This document shows positions 42,023 through 50,828 of a stretch of 64,000 nucleotides of DNA, piece by piece. Position numbers and translations under genes: made by a program. The stretch's first letter is position 1, and the number at the start of each line of letters is the position of its first letter. The DNA comes from Maricaulis maris (GTDB taxonomy: Bacteria > Pseudomonadota > Alphaproteobacteria > Caulobacterales > Maricaulaceae): the NCBI RefSeq assembly GCF_003634045.1, contig NZ_RBIM01000006.1:245168-309167 (forward strand). Reading direction: 5' to 3'. The notes beneath the pieces are model-generated. The model saw only the letters and a list, made by a program, of their open reading frames with translations. It had not been told where the DNA came from and did no database searches.

Positions 42023-43945
42023 TCAATCGAGGGTCAGGACGGCACCTTCATCATGCACCACTGCGACGTGTTCCTGCCCGATCGGCGAGGACATCAGCGA
42101 GGGCGGCGTGTCGAATGCATGCGCCACCAGGCCCGGCACGGCGACCACCCGGTCCAGCTGCCCCGGACGCGGACGAGCAAGCGCTGCGGTCACGGCCTGC
42201 AGGATGGCGACATTTGAGACCGAGCGGATCTCGGCACTGTTCACACGGCGGGTCCCCCGCATCTCGATACGGTCCCCGTCGATGCTGATCGGCAGTTCGA
42301 CATTGGACGGCGCATGATTGATGGCGATGAAAGGCTCCATCGCGACATTGCCCTGCCCCGCAACGGGGTCGACATAACCAAAATCGATCCGCGACGTCAG
42401 CGGGACGAAACTCGCAACCACTTCCGAACCCAGTTCCATCGCCGCCAGTCGTTCATTGCCCGACAGGCCGGACGGGAAACGCAGGGCGACACTGTCGCGG
42501 AACAGGTTCGGCAATCCGGCGAGCCCGGCCAGCGGAACCGTCTCCTCGTCGTAGAGGAAGCCGGATTCGGGCAGCAGCTGGACCGGATAGCGGCGCGCCG
42601 TGATGGTGCATCCCCCGGCCTCGCGGTGGCGCTGCACCGAGACCCGCAGGTCATTGCGCAGATTCTGCACCTCGTGCGGCAGGTTCAGGGTGAATGTATT
42701 GAGACGACCGGTCTCCATGTGACGGCTGTCGATCAGCACGCCATTGAGTTCCGTGTGAACCAGATTGGTGAAGTCACCGGGGCCTTCCGGCAGGCGGATC
42801 GCCAGGCGCAGACGGTCCGGCACCCGACCATCCGGCAGGCTGGCCAGGCCATAGCCAATGTCCCAGCTGCGCGATTCCGAGATCCGCTGGATCGAGGTGT
42901 CGACACCGATATCGCCGAACCGGGTCATCAACTCATTGCCCCGCGACTCAACGAATTGCGACGGTGAGACAAAGGCCGTGCGGGCCAGCGGCAACATGTC
43001 GGAGGTGATGAAGTCAGCGACATCGGTACGACTGGCATCGGTCAGGCCGAGATGGACGAAATCGCCCTGGCGCCAAAGCGTCGCCGCACCGCCATGCCCG
43101 GCATTGCCCACATACCGATCAAACCCTTCCTCGGCCAGCTGCTCGCTGGTGCCCAGCAGGATCAGACCGCGCGATCCGATCCGGTACCGGTCAAGCGCCT
43201 CCAGATCCATGAATTTCACGGTATAGCCGCGCTGCGTCATGCGCGCGCCGAGCCGCAGGGCCAGTGGCACGAAATCCGTCTCACCTGTCGCCGGGACGGC
43301 AATCGTCACCTCGGCCGGCAGGAGATTGACGACGTCGCGCATGGAAGAGACCGCACGATTGAGATCCATTTCGATGCCGGACCGCGAATCCAGCGTGACC
43401 ACGGCGCCGATCGAGCGGTCATTGTGACACAACGCGTCGGGCAGATCGCCATGCAGCTGGATGCCGACATTGAGTTCCTGGCCGTGCAAGGCGCTTTCCG
43501 GCAAGGCGATGACCCAACGGAATTCGCGGGTGCCGGGTACAAGGACACGTTCCAGCACACGCTCGCCATTGACCACGACCCGCATGGCGGCAATCGCCGT
43601 TTCCGACAGGTCCTGCGTGCCCTGCAGCACCAGCCGGACCTGGTCGACCGGCGTATCACGGACGACCGGCAGGTTGACGGTGGCGTAGGACGGGTAGCCT
43701 GAGATGAAGAGGCCGTCGCTCTCACCGACATCAGCGAGCGTCACGGCCGTCGGCTGCTCCGGTTCGGCGTCAGCAGTTCCGGTTAGAACCGTGTCGAACA
43801 GATCGGTCACAAAGAGGCCGAAACTGCCGCGGCCGGCATTTAGCGCGCCGGAATTGAACAGCGTGATGACGCTGGCGAGCGCGATGATAATCAGGATGTA
43901 GGAAAACCAAGGCTTGCGTTTGGTCTTGCCGTTCGTCGTGCGCAT
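42023..43945 (-). CDS. BcsB-like periplasmic polysaccharide-synthase partner
   Basis: The 640-residue protein has an N-terminal membrane helix (WFSYILIIIALASVITLF). A long periplasmic part has the BcsB-type alternation of carbohydrate-binding jelly rolls and ferredoxin-like modules. It opens with DGLFISGYPSYATVNLPVVR then QVRLVLQGTQDLSETAI and VVVNGERVLERVLVPGTREF, and continues with MDLNRAVSSMRDVVNLLPAEV, FTLNLPHEVQNLRNDLRVSV and LPESGFLYDEETV. Classical BcsB is anchored at the C-terminus; here the only clear anchor is N-terminal. ATG 43945 has GGGGGA six bases upstream; 43957 is an alternative. It is convergent with the GT2 synthase gene, with 31 bases between stops. Confidence 0.8.
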   Translation of the reverse strand: MRTTNGKTKRKPWFSYILIIIALASVITLFNSGALNAGRGSFGLFVTDLFDTVLTGTADAEPEQPTAVTLADVGESDGLFISGYPSYATVNLPVVRDTPVDQVRLVLQGTQDLSETAIAAMRVVVNGERVLERVLVPGTREFRWVIALPESALHGQELNVGIQLHGDLPDALCHNDRSIGAVVTLDSRSGIEMDLNRAVSSMRDVVNLLPAEVTIAVPATGETDFVPLALRLGARMTQRGYTVKFMDLEALDRYRIGSRGLILLGTSEQLAEEGFDRYVGNAGHGGAATLWRQGDFVHLGLTDASRTDVADFITSDMLPLARTAFVSPSQFVESRGNELMTRFGDIGVDTSIQRISESRSWDIGYGLASLPDGRVPDRLRLAIRLPEGPGDFTNLVHTELNGVLIDSRHMETGRLNTFTLNLPHEVQNLRNDLRVSVQRHREAGGCTITARRYPVQLLPESGFLYDEETVPLAGLAGLPNLFRDSVALRFPSGLSGNERLAAMELGSEVVASFVPLTSRIDFGYVDPVAGQGNVAMEPFIAINHAPSNVELPISIDGDRIEMRGTRRVNSAEIRSVSNVAILQAVTAALARPRPGQLDRVVAVPGLVAHAFDTPPSLMSSPIGQEHVAVVHDEGAVLTLD

Positions 43946-44181
43946 CGGATCCCCCATCGACCTGTCCCAGACGGACGTATTGGTCGGGTTGGTTTTGTCC
44001 CTCGAATCCGACGCCCCCCAGCGACCGAATGATTAATGCGTAATTCTTCAATGCGACGAAAGCGGGACGGATTGCGCTGAAATCTGGATCAATCAGGGCA
44101 AGATCGGGGCATAACGAAAGGAGCGGGCCACCACAGGTAGCCCGCCCCTATCACGACATGATTTCAGGTTGCATCGCGGCG

Positions 44182-45594
44182 TTATTCGTCGCGGCTGGTG
44201 CGGAAGTCGACATCGACCTCCGCAGCCAGATAAACCAGCGCCGCATAGGCCGCGACATTCTGCGCCAACTCGTCCGGATCGATCTTGTCGAGCGTATCGT
44301 CCGGCGTGTGGTGCAGGTCGAAATAATCGGTTCCGTTCTGGTTGAGACGCACGGTCGGGACGCCCTGCATGGCCAGCGGGATCACATCCGGGCCACCGCC
44401 GGGCACGTTCGAACCACCACGGATGATGCCAAGCGGACCGATAATGTCACCGACCGCATCGATCGCCGGCGTGCCCTCTTCGGACACATTCGAGACCAAT
44501 TGCCAGATCGAGCGGGCACCAAAATCAGATTCGGTGGCGAGCACATGATTGGCGATCTCGTCCGCATGTTGTTCGGCATAGGCACGCGCGCCCAGCAGAC
44601 CAACTTCTTCGGCCCCCCACATGACGACACGGATCGTACGACGCGGGCGTTCCGGCAATTGCGCGATCAGTGCGGCCGCAGCTGTCGTGATGGCAACGCC
44701 GGCGCCGTCATCAACCGCACCCGTGCCCTCATCCCAGCTGTCGAGATGGCCACCGATGACAACAATCTCGTCCGGGAGTTCCCGGCCGATCAGGTCCAGC
44801 ACGACATTGCCGCTCGTCACTTCACCGCGCCAACCGGCGGTCGAGCGTATCCGCATCTCGATCGCCTCACCGGAATTGTGCAGGCGGCGCAGATGGTCGG
44901 CATCAGGATTGGAGATCGCAATCACCGGGATCTCGGCCCATTCGCCATCCTGCGAACTCATCATGCCGGTGTGCGGCATGCGGTGACTGTCCGAGCCGAC
45001 CGAGCGCACGACCAGCGCGTCGGCGCCGCCGCGTTCGGCATGCTGCCAGCCAATCCGGCGACGCTGGTTTGACGGGCCATAACCGGCACCGGTCTGACTC
45101 GGCACCATGGCATCGCCGTCGACAAAGGCGATCTTGCCGTCGAGCGCGCCGTCTTCAATGGCGGTCAGGGCGTCGATATTGCGGAAATAGACGATCTCGG
45201 CATTGACGGCACCCAGTCGCGGCGACCGCCCGGATCCACCCAGAGCAGAGCCATACAGCGCCTGCTCGTAGGGCGCAGTCATGACGATTTCCATCTCGCC
45301 ACGTTCCCAATAGGGCATGGTGAATTCTTCGATGCTGACGCGGTCAAAGCCCAGCTCGCGTCCAAGCGCCTCACCCCAGGCCCGCCCGCGGGCTTCCGCT
45401 TCCGATCCGGCCAGGCGCGGCCCGACCTGGGTCGTCAGCGACTCGACGATCTCATAGGCCAGATCGCTTTCGAGCGCGGTTTCGATCAGTGCCTGTGCCG
45501 TTTCAGCCTTGTCAGCCGGCAGCGAGAACCCGTCCTGCCCCAGTGTTTCCGCCGACAGAAACACTGTCATTCCAAGCGCGATAATTGATTTCAT
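44182..45594 (-). CDS. Exported M28-family zinc aminopeptidase
   Basis: The 470-residue protein begins with a signal peptide (MKSIIALGMTVFLSAETLG). A PA-type insertion (DGKIAFVDGDAM to RRIGWQHAERGGADALVVRS) and the M28 domain follow. Metal ligands are visible: His and Asp in GGHLDSWDEGTGAVDDGAG, Glu-Glu in MWGAEEVGLLGARAY, Asp in ATESDFGA, and His in FDLHHTPDDTLDKID. GGGAGGACTTC precedes ATG 45594. It would release amino acids from peptides in the periplasm. It is divergent from the pirin gene with a roughly 107-base promoter region. No stretch of note lies in the gap up to the BcsB-like gene. Confidence 0.93.
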   Translation of the reverse strand: MKSIIALGMTVFLSAETLGQDGFSLPADKAETAQALIETALESDLAYEIVESLTTQVGPRLAGSEAEARGRAWGEALGRELGFDRVSIEEFTMPYWERGEMEIVMTAPYEQALYGSALGGSGRSPRLGAVNAEIVYFRNIDALTAIEDGALDGKIAFVDGDAMVPSQTGAGYGPSNQRRRIGWQHAERGGADALVVRSVGSDSHRMPHTGMMSSQDGEWAEIPVIAISNPDADHLRRLHNSGEAIEMRIRSTAGWRGEVTSGNVVLDLIGRELPDEIVVIGGHLDSWDEGTGAVDDGAGVAITTAAAALIAQLPERPRRTIRVVMWGAEEVGLLGARAYAEQHADEIANHVLATESDFGARSIWQLVSNVSEEGTPAIDAVGDIIGPLGIIRGGSNVPGGGPDVIPLAMQGVPTVRLNQNGTDYFDLHHTPDDTLDKIDPDELAQNVAAYAALVYLAAEVDVDFRTSRDE

Positions 45595-45701
45595 GAAGTC
45601 CTCCCGACACAGTTCGGGCGTCACTATGGAGGCCGCAGCGACAGGCGCAAGCCACGCCGATGTGCTGCAAGGCTGCAATTTCAGTCGGAGGACAGACAAT
45701 G

Positions 45702-46592
45702 GCCGGACAGATCGAACACAAATTCGCTGGCAGAACACGCGATCTCGGCGGGTTCGAGGTCCGGCGTGTCCTGCCCTTTGCCAAGCGTCGCATGGTCGGC
45801 CCGTTCATCTTCTTCGACCAGATGGGACCGGCGCAATTCGCCCCGGGTCAGGGAATCGATGTGCGGCCCCACCCGCATATCGGCCTCGCCACGGTCACCT
45901 ATCTGTTCGAAGGCGCGATGGAACACCGCGACAGCCTCGGCGAAGACCTTGTCATTCGCCCCGGCGATGTGAACTGGATGACGGCCGGGCATGGCGTCGT
46001 GCATTCCGAACGCACGCCTGACACGGAACGCGCCGCCGGTCACCACATGTATGGAATCCAGACCTGGGTCGCCCTGCCCGAGGACAAGCAGGACATGGCA
46101 CCGGCCTTTTTCCACCACCCCGGCGCCAGCCTGCCCGAATTCGAACGTGGCGGTGCCCGCTTCCGCCTGATCCTGGGCAATGCCTGGGGCATTGAGGCCC
46201 CGGTGGAAGTCTTCTCACCGATTTTCTACCTGCATGGCGAAATGCCGGCGGGCAGCGCTGTCGACCTCGACATCGAACACACCGAGAAAGCGGTCTATCT
46301 GGTCGAGGGCGATGTTACCCTGGACGGTGAAGCGATTGCCCCGGGGGAGATGGCGGTGCTGGCCGATGACACGACGGGCCGCCTGGAGGCACAGGCCGAC
46401 AGCCGGGTCATGCTGTGCGGCGGCGCCACGCTTGGCCCGCGCCACATCAACTGGAATTTCGTCGCGGCGAGCCAGGACGGTATCGACCAGGCCCGACGCG
46501 ACTGGACCCGCGCCGCCGAGGCCGGCTTTCCGGCCGATGGCCGCTTCACCCTGCCGCCCGGCGAAAGCGAGCATATTCCTCTGCCGGACTGA
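45702..46592 (+). CDS. Pirin family protein
   Basis: The 296-residue bicupin starts MAGQIEHKFAGRTRDLGGFE. The iron-binding motif is in DVRPHPHIGLATVTYLFEGA, EHRDSLG and TAGHGVVHSERTP, giving three His and a Glu. The C-terminal cupin follows (VEVFSPIFYLHGEMPAGSAV). Bacterial pirins can be quercetinases or redox-sensing regulators. GGAGGA lies six bases before ATG 45702. It is convergent with the DUF2891 gene seven bases away. The physiological role is unknown. Confidence 0.93.
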   Translation, partial: AGQIEHKFAGRTRDLGGFEVRRVLPFAKRRMVGPFIFFDQMGPAQFAPGQGIDVRPHPHIGLATVTYLFEGAMEHRDSLGEDLVIRPGDVNWMTAGHGVVHSERTPDTERAAGHHMYGIQTWVALPEDKQDMAPAFFHHPGASLPEFERGGARFRLILGNAWGIEAPVEVFSPIFYLHGEMPAGSAVDLDIEHTEKAVYLVEGDVTLDGEAIAPGEMAVLADDTTGRLEAQADSRVMLCGGATLGPRHINWNFVAASQDGIDQARRDWTRAAEAGFPADGRFTLPPGESEHIPLPD

Positions 46593-46599
46593 CGCGTGC

Positions 46600-47706
46600 T
46601 CAGCGCGGGATGTCGAGCGCGCGACCGGTCACCAGATAGGTTGCGAAACTGGCGAGCCAGTGACCGCCGGCATAGTCATCCCCCGTCACCGAGGCGATGC
46701 CGGACGCGGCATGCCGCGCCGAGGCCGCCATCAGACTGTCGCGACGCGGATCATCCGCTGGCAGCGAGTCGGCGATCGCCTCGAGATTCCACGCGCGCGA
46801 CAGGTTCACCCCATCGAGATGGACCAGCTTGCCGTCGCTGGCATCCAGCACGACGCCCGGCTCCAGCCAATCGGCCGAGCCGTCATGAGGGATGTCGGGC
46901 AGAAATCCGGTCAGCCAAGCCGCGAAATCCGCTTGATCGAGCACGCGCCGCATCAGGTCGGCTTCCATCAGGCAGGGTGACAGGAAGTCCTCACCGGACG
47001 GTTCATAGCGGATCGGACAGGCCCGATCCTCGCGATGAAACCGCAGGGTCGCATCGACCAACATGCCCTCCAATTCCGCATCGCCCGCCGTGCGGGCCCA
47101 GTCGAGCGCCAGGGCAAATCCGAATGCAGACTGGTTATGCGTCCCGATCCGGACCGGATAAGCCAGATTGGGCAGCCAGCTGCGATAACGATCGGCAATC
47201 ACCGCTTCCAGCGGGGCCAGGGCCTGCGACCAGCGGCGGGCACGCGGATCGTCCCACTCGCGCAGTTCGGCCCCCAGCTGAAGCAGCCAGGCGAGGCCAT
47301 AGGGCCGCTCGAACGAGGCCCGGCCCTCGGCCTGGAAATAGGCGACTTCGCCAGCGATCGCCGCCGTGTTGAGATGCGCATCCAACGCGGTGGTCGCGGC
47401 CAACTCCGCCTCCGCATCCAGCCCGCCGCGCAACAGCCTGACGATCAGCCAATGGCCGTGCACGGCGGAATGCCAGTCAAAACACCCATAAAAGGCCGGG
47501 TGCAAGGCACGGGGTGTCAGGGCGTCCGTGTCGGACTGCAGCACATGCGAGATCTTGTTCGGGTATTCCCGATCAACGCAGTCGAGGGCGAGTTGAAGAA
47601 AATGCCGCTCCTGGTCTTGCGAGACCGCTTCGGACTGGGCCTCTGCGATGTTGCTGCAAAGAAAAGCAAAATTTGCGATGATCACAAAAAATGTTCGCGA
47701 TAACAT
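46600..47706 (-). CDS. Exported DUF2891-family protein
   Basis: The 368-residue protein has a signal peptide ([20 protein letters not shown], cleavage near AEA). The family signature [20 protein letters not shown] follows, then [38 protein letters not shown] and [20 protein letters not shown]2891 proteins are predicted alpha/alpha-toroid proteins, so a carbohydrate-active role is possible, but no activity is established. ATG 47706 follows GGGGGAAG at a usable spacing. It is divergent from pckA with about 234 bases between starts. Confidence 0.88.
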   Translation of the reverse strand: MLSRTFFVIIANFAFLCSNIAEAQSEAVSQDQERHFLQLALDCVDREYPNKISHVLQSDTDALTPRALHPAFYGCFDWHSAVHGHWLIVRLLRGGLDAEAELAATTALDAHLNTAAIAGEVAYFQAEGRASFERPYGLAWLLQLGAELREWDDPRARRWSQALAPLEAVIADRYRSWLPNLAYPVRIGTHNQSAFGFALALDWARTAGDAELEGMLVDATLRFHREDRACPIRYEPSGEDFLSPCLMEADLMRRVLDQADFAAWLTGFLPDIPHDGSADWLEPGVVLDASDGKLVHLDGVNLSRAWNLEAIADSLPADDPRRDSLMAASARHAASGIASVTGDDYAGGHWLASFATYLVTGRALDIPR

Positions 47707-47940
47707 GAACTTCCCCCACCTCTTTTGCGTTTTCGAGCCGTGCCTTTTTGGCTTTTCTGGACATTGTCGATCTGCTACCGGCCCCATACCATGAGTATTT
47801 GGCGGGACTGGCAAGTGACTTGCTTCCGCCAGAAAACAAGGCCCGGCCTGCATCGTTTCAAAGCGGTATCGGGAATAACGGGTGTCCCGCCCGACGACGC
47901 ACCAAACGACGTCGCGGGCGCACTGGGGGTTAGGAAAAAC

Positions 47941-49554
47941 ATGTCAAAGTCCGAACGTCTTGACGGCGGTCTCGCAGCACTGGGAATCCAGGCCGGCACG
48001 ATCAACCTGAACTGGAACGAGGCGCGCCTCTACCAGGAAGCGGTCCAGCGCGGCGAAGCCGAAGTCGCCGAAGGTGGCGCCCTGGTCGTGAAGACCGGTG
48101 CCCATACCGGCCGCTCCGCCAAGGACAAGTTCACGGTGCGCGATGACGCCACCGAGACCCAGGTGTGGTGGGATAACAATGCCGCCATCTCGCCAGAGCA
48201 TTTCGATGCCCTGTGGACCGACTTCCAGGCCCACATGGCGGGCAAGGAACTCTTCGTCCAGCAATTGTTCGGCGGCGCCGACCTCGATCACCGCCTTCCG
48301 GTCCGGGTGGTCAACGAGCTGGCCTGGCACTCGCTCTTCATCCGCCACCTCCTGCGCATTCCCGCTGCCGAGGAGTATGCGGATTTTGCAGCCGAGTTCA
48401 CCATCATCAACCTGCCCAGCTTCAAGGCCGACCCGTCGCGCCATGGCTGTCGCTCCGAGACCGTGATCGGCGTCGATTTCGAGCGCCGCATGGTGCTGAT
48501 CGGCGGCACCTCCTATGCCGGCGAAACCAAGAAATCAGTCTTCACCATCCTCAACTATCTGCTGCCGGCCAAGGGCGTCATGCCGATGCACTGCTCGGTC
48601 AATGCAAAGGAAGACGGCAGCGATGCCGCGATCTTCTTCGGCCTGTCCGGTACCGGCAAGACGACACTCTCCGCCGATGCCAGCCGCACGCTGGTCGGCG
48701 ATGACGAGCATGGCTGGTCGCCCAACGGATTGTTCAATTTCGAGGGCGGTTGCTACGCCAAGATGATCCGTCTGTCGGCCGAGGCCGAACCGGAAATTCA
48801 CGCCACCACCAAGATGTGGGGCACGGTGCTGGAAAACGTCGTCATGGATTCGGAAACCCGCATCCTTGATCTTGATGATGACAGCCTTGCCGAGAACAGC
48901 CGCGGCGCCTATCCGCTCTCGGCCATTCCCAATGCCTCGGCAACCGGTCGCTGCGGACACCCGAAGAACGTCGTCATGCTGACCTGCGACGCCTTCGGCA
49001 TCATGCCGCCGATCGCCAAGCTGACCCCGGCCCAGGCGATGTATCACTTCCTGTCCGGCTATACCGCCAAGGTGGCCGGCACCGAGAAAGGCGTGACCGA
49101 GCCGTCAGCCACCTTCTCGACCTGTTTCGGCGCGCCCTTCATGCCGCGTCACCCGTCGGAATACGGCGCCCTGCTGCGCGAGCTGATCGCCGAGCACGAT
49201 GTCGATTGCTGGCTGGTCAATACCGGCTGGACGAGCGGCGCCTACGGCACCGGTCACCGCATGCCGATCAAGGCCACGCGCGCCCTGCTCAACGCAGCGC
49301 TCGACGGGTCACTCAACGCGGCTGCCTTCCGTGAAGACCCGAATTTCGGCTTCATGGTCCCGATCGCCGTGCCCGGTGTCGATGACGGCATCCTCGACCC
49401 GCGCTCGACCTGGCCGGACAGCGCCGCCTATGACGCCCGCGCGGCGCAACTGGTCGCCATGTTCAACGAAAACTTCAAGATCTTCGAGGCTCATGTGGCG
49501 CCCTATGTCCGCGCCGCGGCGCCGAAGGTGCGCGAACTGACCGCGGCTGAGTAA
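47941..49554 (+). CDS. pckA: Phosphoenolpyruvate carboxykinase (ATP)
   Basis: The 537-residue length is normal for the ATP-dependent family, which makes PEP from oxaloacetate in gluconeogenesis. It has [14 protein letters not shown] near residue 52 and the P-loop [18 protein letters not shown] near 236. The metal and kinase-2 region is [21 protein letters not shown], and [20 protein letters not shown] completes the signature. I chose ATG 47941 (AGGA upstream); in-frame upstream codons show no family similarity. It is followed by a strong terminator. Growth on amino acids and organic acids, suggested by the many peptidases here, would need this enzyme. Confidence 0.97.
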   Translation: MSKSERLDGGLAALGIQAGTINLNWNEARLYQEAVQRGEAEVAEGGALVVKTGAHTGRSAKDKFTVRDDATETQVWWDNNAAISPEHFDALWTDFQAHMAGKELFVQQLFGGADLDHRLPVRVVNELAWHSLFIRHLLRIPAAEEYADFAAEFTIINLPSFKADPSRHGCRSETVIGVDFERRMVLIGGTSYAGETKKSVFTILNYLLPAKGVMPMHCSVNAKEDGSDAAIFFGLSGTGKTTLSADASRTLVGDDEHGWSPNGLFNFEGGCYAKMIRLSAEAEPEIHATTKMWGTVLENVVMDSETRILDLDDDSLAENSRGAYPLSAIPNASATGRCGHPKNVVMLTCDAFGIMPPIAKLTPAQAMYHFLSGYTAKVAGTEKGVTEPSATFSTCFGAPFMPRHPSEYGALLRELIAEHDVDCWLVNTGWTSGAYGTGHRMPIKATRALLNAALDGSLNAAAFREDPNFGFMVPIAVPGVDDGILDPRSTWPDSAAYDARAAQLVAMFNENFKIFEAHVAPYVRAAAPKVRELTAAE

Positions 49555-49580
49555 GGTCCGGCGTCACACGCGAACACGAC

Positions 49581-49608
49581 AAAGCCCCGGCCGGTTGGTC
49601 GGGGCTTT
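49581..49608 (+). terminator. Intrinsic terminator of pckA
   Basis: aaagccccggcc pairs with ggtcggggcttt (one G-T pair) around a short loop and is followed by TTTCTC. It lies 27 bases past the pckA stop. Confidence 0.9.
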
Positions 49609-49679
49609 TTCTCTGGGCTGGGTGGGCCGCCGCCCGCCTATCCGGGGCTACCGATCATCCTCATTCGCGCCGCTAATTA

Positions 49680-49785
49680 CCGTCATCCCGGCGAAGGCCG
49701 GGACCCAGGCTCGCGGTCCCGGCTTGGCCAAGCCGGGCAACAGCGTGCGTCGCAGACTGGGTCCTGACTTTCGTCAGGATGACGG
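49680..49785. repeat. Intergenic palindromic repeat (GTCATCCCGGCGAAGGCCGGGA type)
   Basis: The element begins with ccgtcatcc and ends with its reverse complement ggatgacgg. Inside, gacccag is matched by ctgggtc, and cgcggtcccggc plus agccggg form an inner stem. This sequence type is a common dispersed repeat between genes in alphaproteobacteria. The rest of the gap between pckA and the next gene shows nothing else. Confidence 0.7.
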
Positions 49786-49879
49786 TGGTTTGGGGGCTTT
49801 TTCTTTGTGTCGAGGGAAGCGTTCAAGGCGTGGAGCCTCGGGCGCACAACAAGACAGAACCGCTCCGCGCGACCTGAGC

Positions 49880-50290
49880 TCAGCCGCGCTTTGGCGCCAG
49901 CCTGTGTCCCAGCCAGGCCATGGGCAGGAAGACCGCCAGCCCGGCCGCCCACATCCAGAGCGGGCTGGGGATGAAGATGAGATTGCTCAATCCCGCGAAG
50001 AGCAGGCCGCCACCCGCCATCATGGAGAGGGCAAGATGATGGGAGCGCGCGACGGTGCTGGTCACCCAGCCCGCCGCGAGGGCACCGCCAGCCCAGGCCG
50101 CGACAACCGCCAAGCGATTGATATCCGGCACCTGGGCCATGGCGGCGCGCATGGCATCGGCATCGCTCATATCCTCCGGCAGCAGTCCTTCCGGCAAGGG
50201 CATGGCCAGATGACCGACGGCTTCGAGCAGGCCGGTCACAATCCCGCCGACGATGACGCCCGCCAGGACGGACAGGATGATGCGGATCAT
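49880..50290 (-). CDS. Small four-helix membrane protein, unknown
   Basis: The 136-residue protein is largely hydrophobic: IRIILSVLAGVIVGGIVTGL, then RLAVVAAWAGGALAAGWVTS, LALSMMAGGGLLFAGLSNLI and WMWAAGLAVFLPMAWLGHRL. One polar loop near residues 30-55 has PEDMSDADAMRAAMAQ. GGGAGACTGCC precedes ATG 50290. No named family was recognised, although short membrane proteins of this kind are common in the group. It is divergent from the threonine operon. Confidence 0.75.
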   Translation of the reverse strand: MIRIILSVLAGVIVGGIVTGLLEAVGHLAMPLPEGLLPEDMSDADAMRAAMAQVPDINRLAVVAAWAGGALAAGWVTSTVARSHHLALSMMAGGGLLFAGLSNLIFIPSPLWMWAAGLAVFLPMAWLGHRLAPKRG

Positions 50291-50408
50291 GGCAGTCTCC
50301 CGATCGCGACGCAGCGTCACAGGATGCGCAGCCGGGCCGAATGGCTCAAGCTTGCCCCAGCACGATCATGGCGACCAGCCCGCGCGCTGCGGAGAAAATC
50401 TTGCCCCG

Positions 50409-50484
50409 GGGTGTGACCTTTAACACCCGATTACAGAATTTCTGCCAAAAAGGGTTTGACGGCGCGAAATTTTTGCGCACCTCT
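50409..50484 (+). promoter_or_regulatory. Candidate promoter/operator region of the threonine operon
   Basis: TTGACG at 50456-50461 is a good -35 box. A -10 box 17 bp downstream would be ACCTCT, which is weak. A 6-bp inverted repeat gggtgt/acaccc with an eight-base loop (50409-50428) lies upstream as a possible regulator site. The distance to the leader start is about 65-90 bases. Suggestive only. Confidence 0.3.
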
Positions 50485-50547
50485 TGTCATCAAGTTTTGC
50501 AAGCGCAGCAATCGTGCTGTCGCCCGCCTACCGAAGGACTTGTCGAT

Positions 50548-50697
50548 ATGGCCCACGCCATGGACATGATCAGCCGCCTCCAGCCGACCCTTTCGGGCCC
50601 GGCCGTGACCGGCTGCGCCATCGATGGCGGCCTCGGTACCACGACCATGATTATCACGACCACCTCCTGGACCAGGGGGGCGGCCGGCGTGGCGTAG
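50548..50697 (+). CDS. thrL: Threonine operon leader peptide (Thr/Ile run)
   Basis: A 49-codon frame has AAGGA nine bases before its ATG. Codons 31-42 read Thr-Thr-Thr-Met-Ile-Ile-Thr-Thr-Thr-Ser-Trp-Thr: seven Thr and two Ile in twelve codons. This matches the logic of the E. coli thr leader, where charged Thr- and Ile-tRNA decide ribosome pausing. It ends 131 bases before thrA, with an intrinsic terminator in between. E. coli thrL has only about 21 codons, so this one is long; inner ATGs at 50560 and 50566 are alternative starts. The peptide itself probably has no function; translation is the signal. Confidence 0.85.
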   Translation: MAHAMDMISRLQPTLSGPAVTGCAIDGGLGTTTMIITTTSWTRGAAGVA

Positions 50698-50724
50698 CGG
50701 AACCAGACAAACCGCAACACACCG

Positions 50725-50755
50725 AACCCGCTCCCTCACCGGACGCGGGTTTTTT
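50725..50755 (+). terminator. Transcription attenuator before thrA
   Basis: aacccgc (50725-50731) pairs with gcgggtt (50745-50751), and the run of six T starts at the end of the second arm. It lies 28 bases after the leader stop and 74 bases before thrA. The stem is short with a 13-base loop, so it should be easily disrupted by an alternative upstream pairing. The competing antiterminator could not be assigned by eye. Confidence 0.8.
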
Positions 50756-50828
50756 CATGTCCGAATTTCAGCCCTAACCATCAAACCCAACCCGACATCC
50801 AACCGACCCGACCCGAAGGACCCGACCC

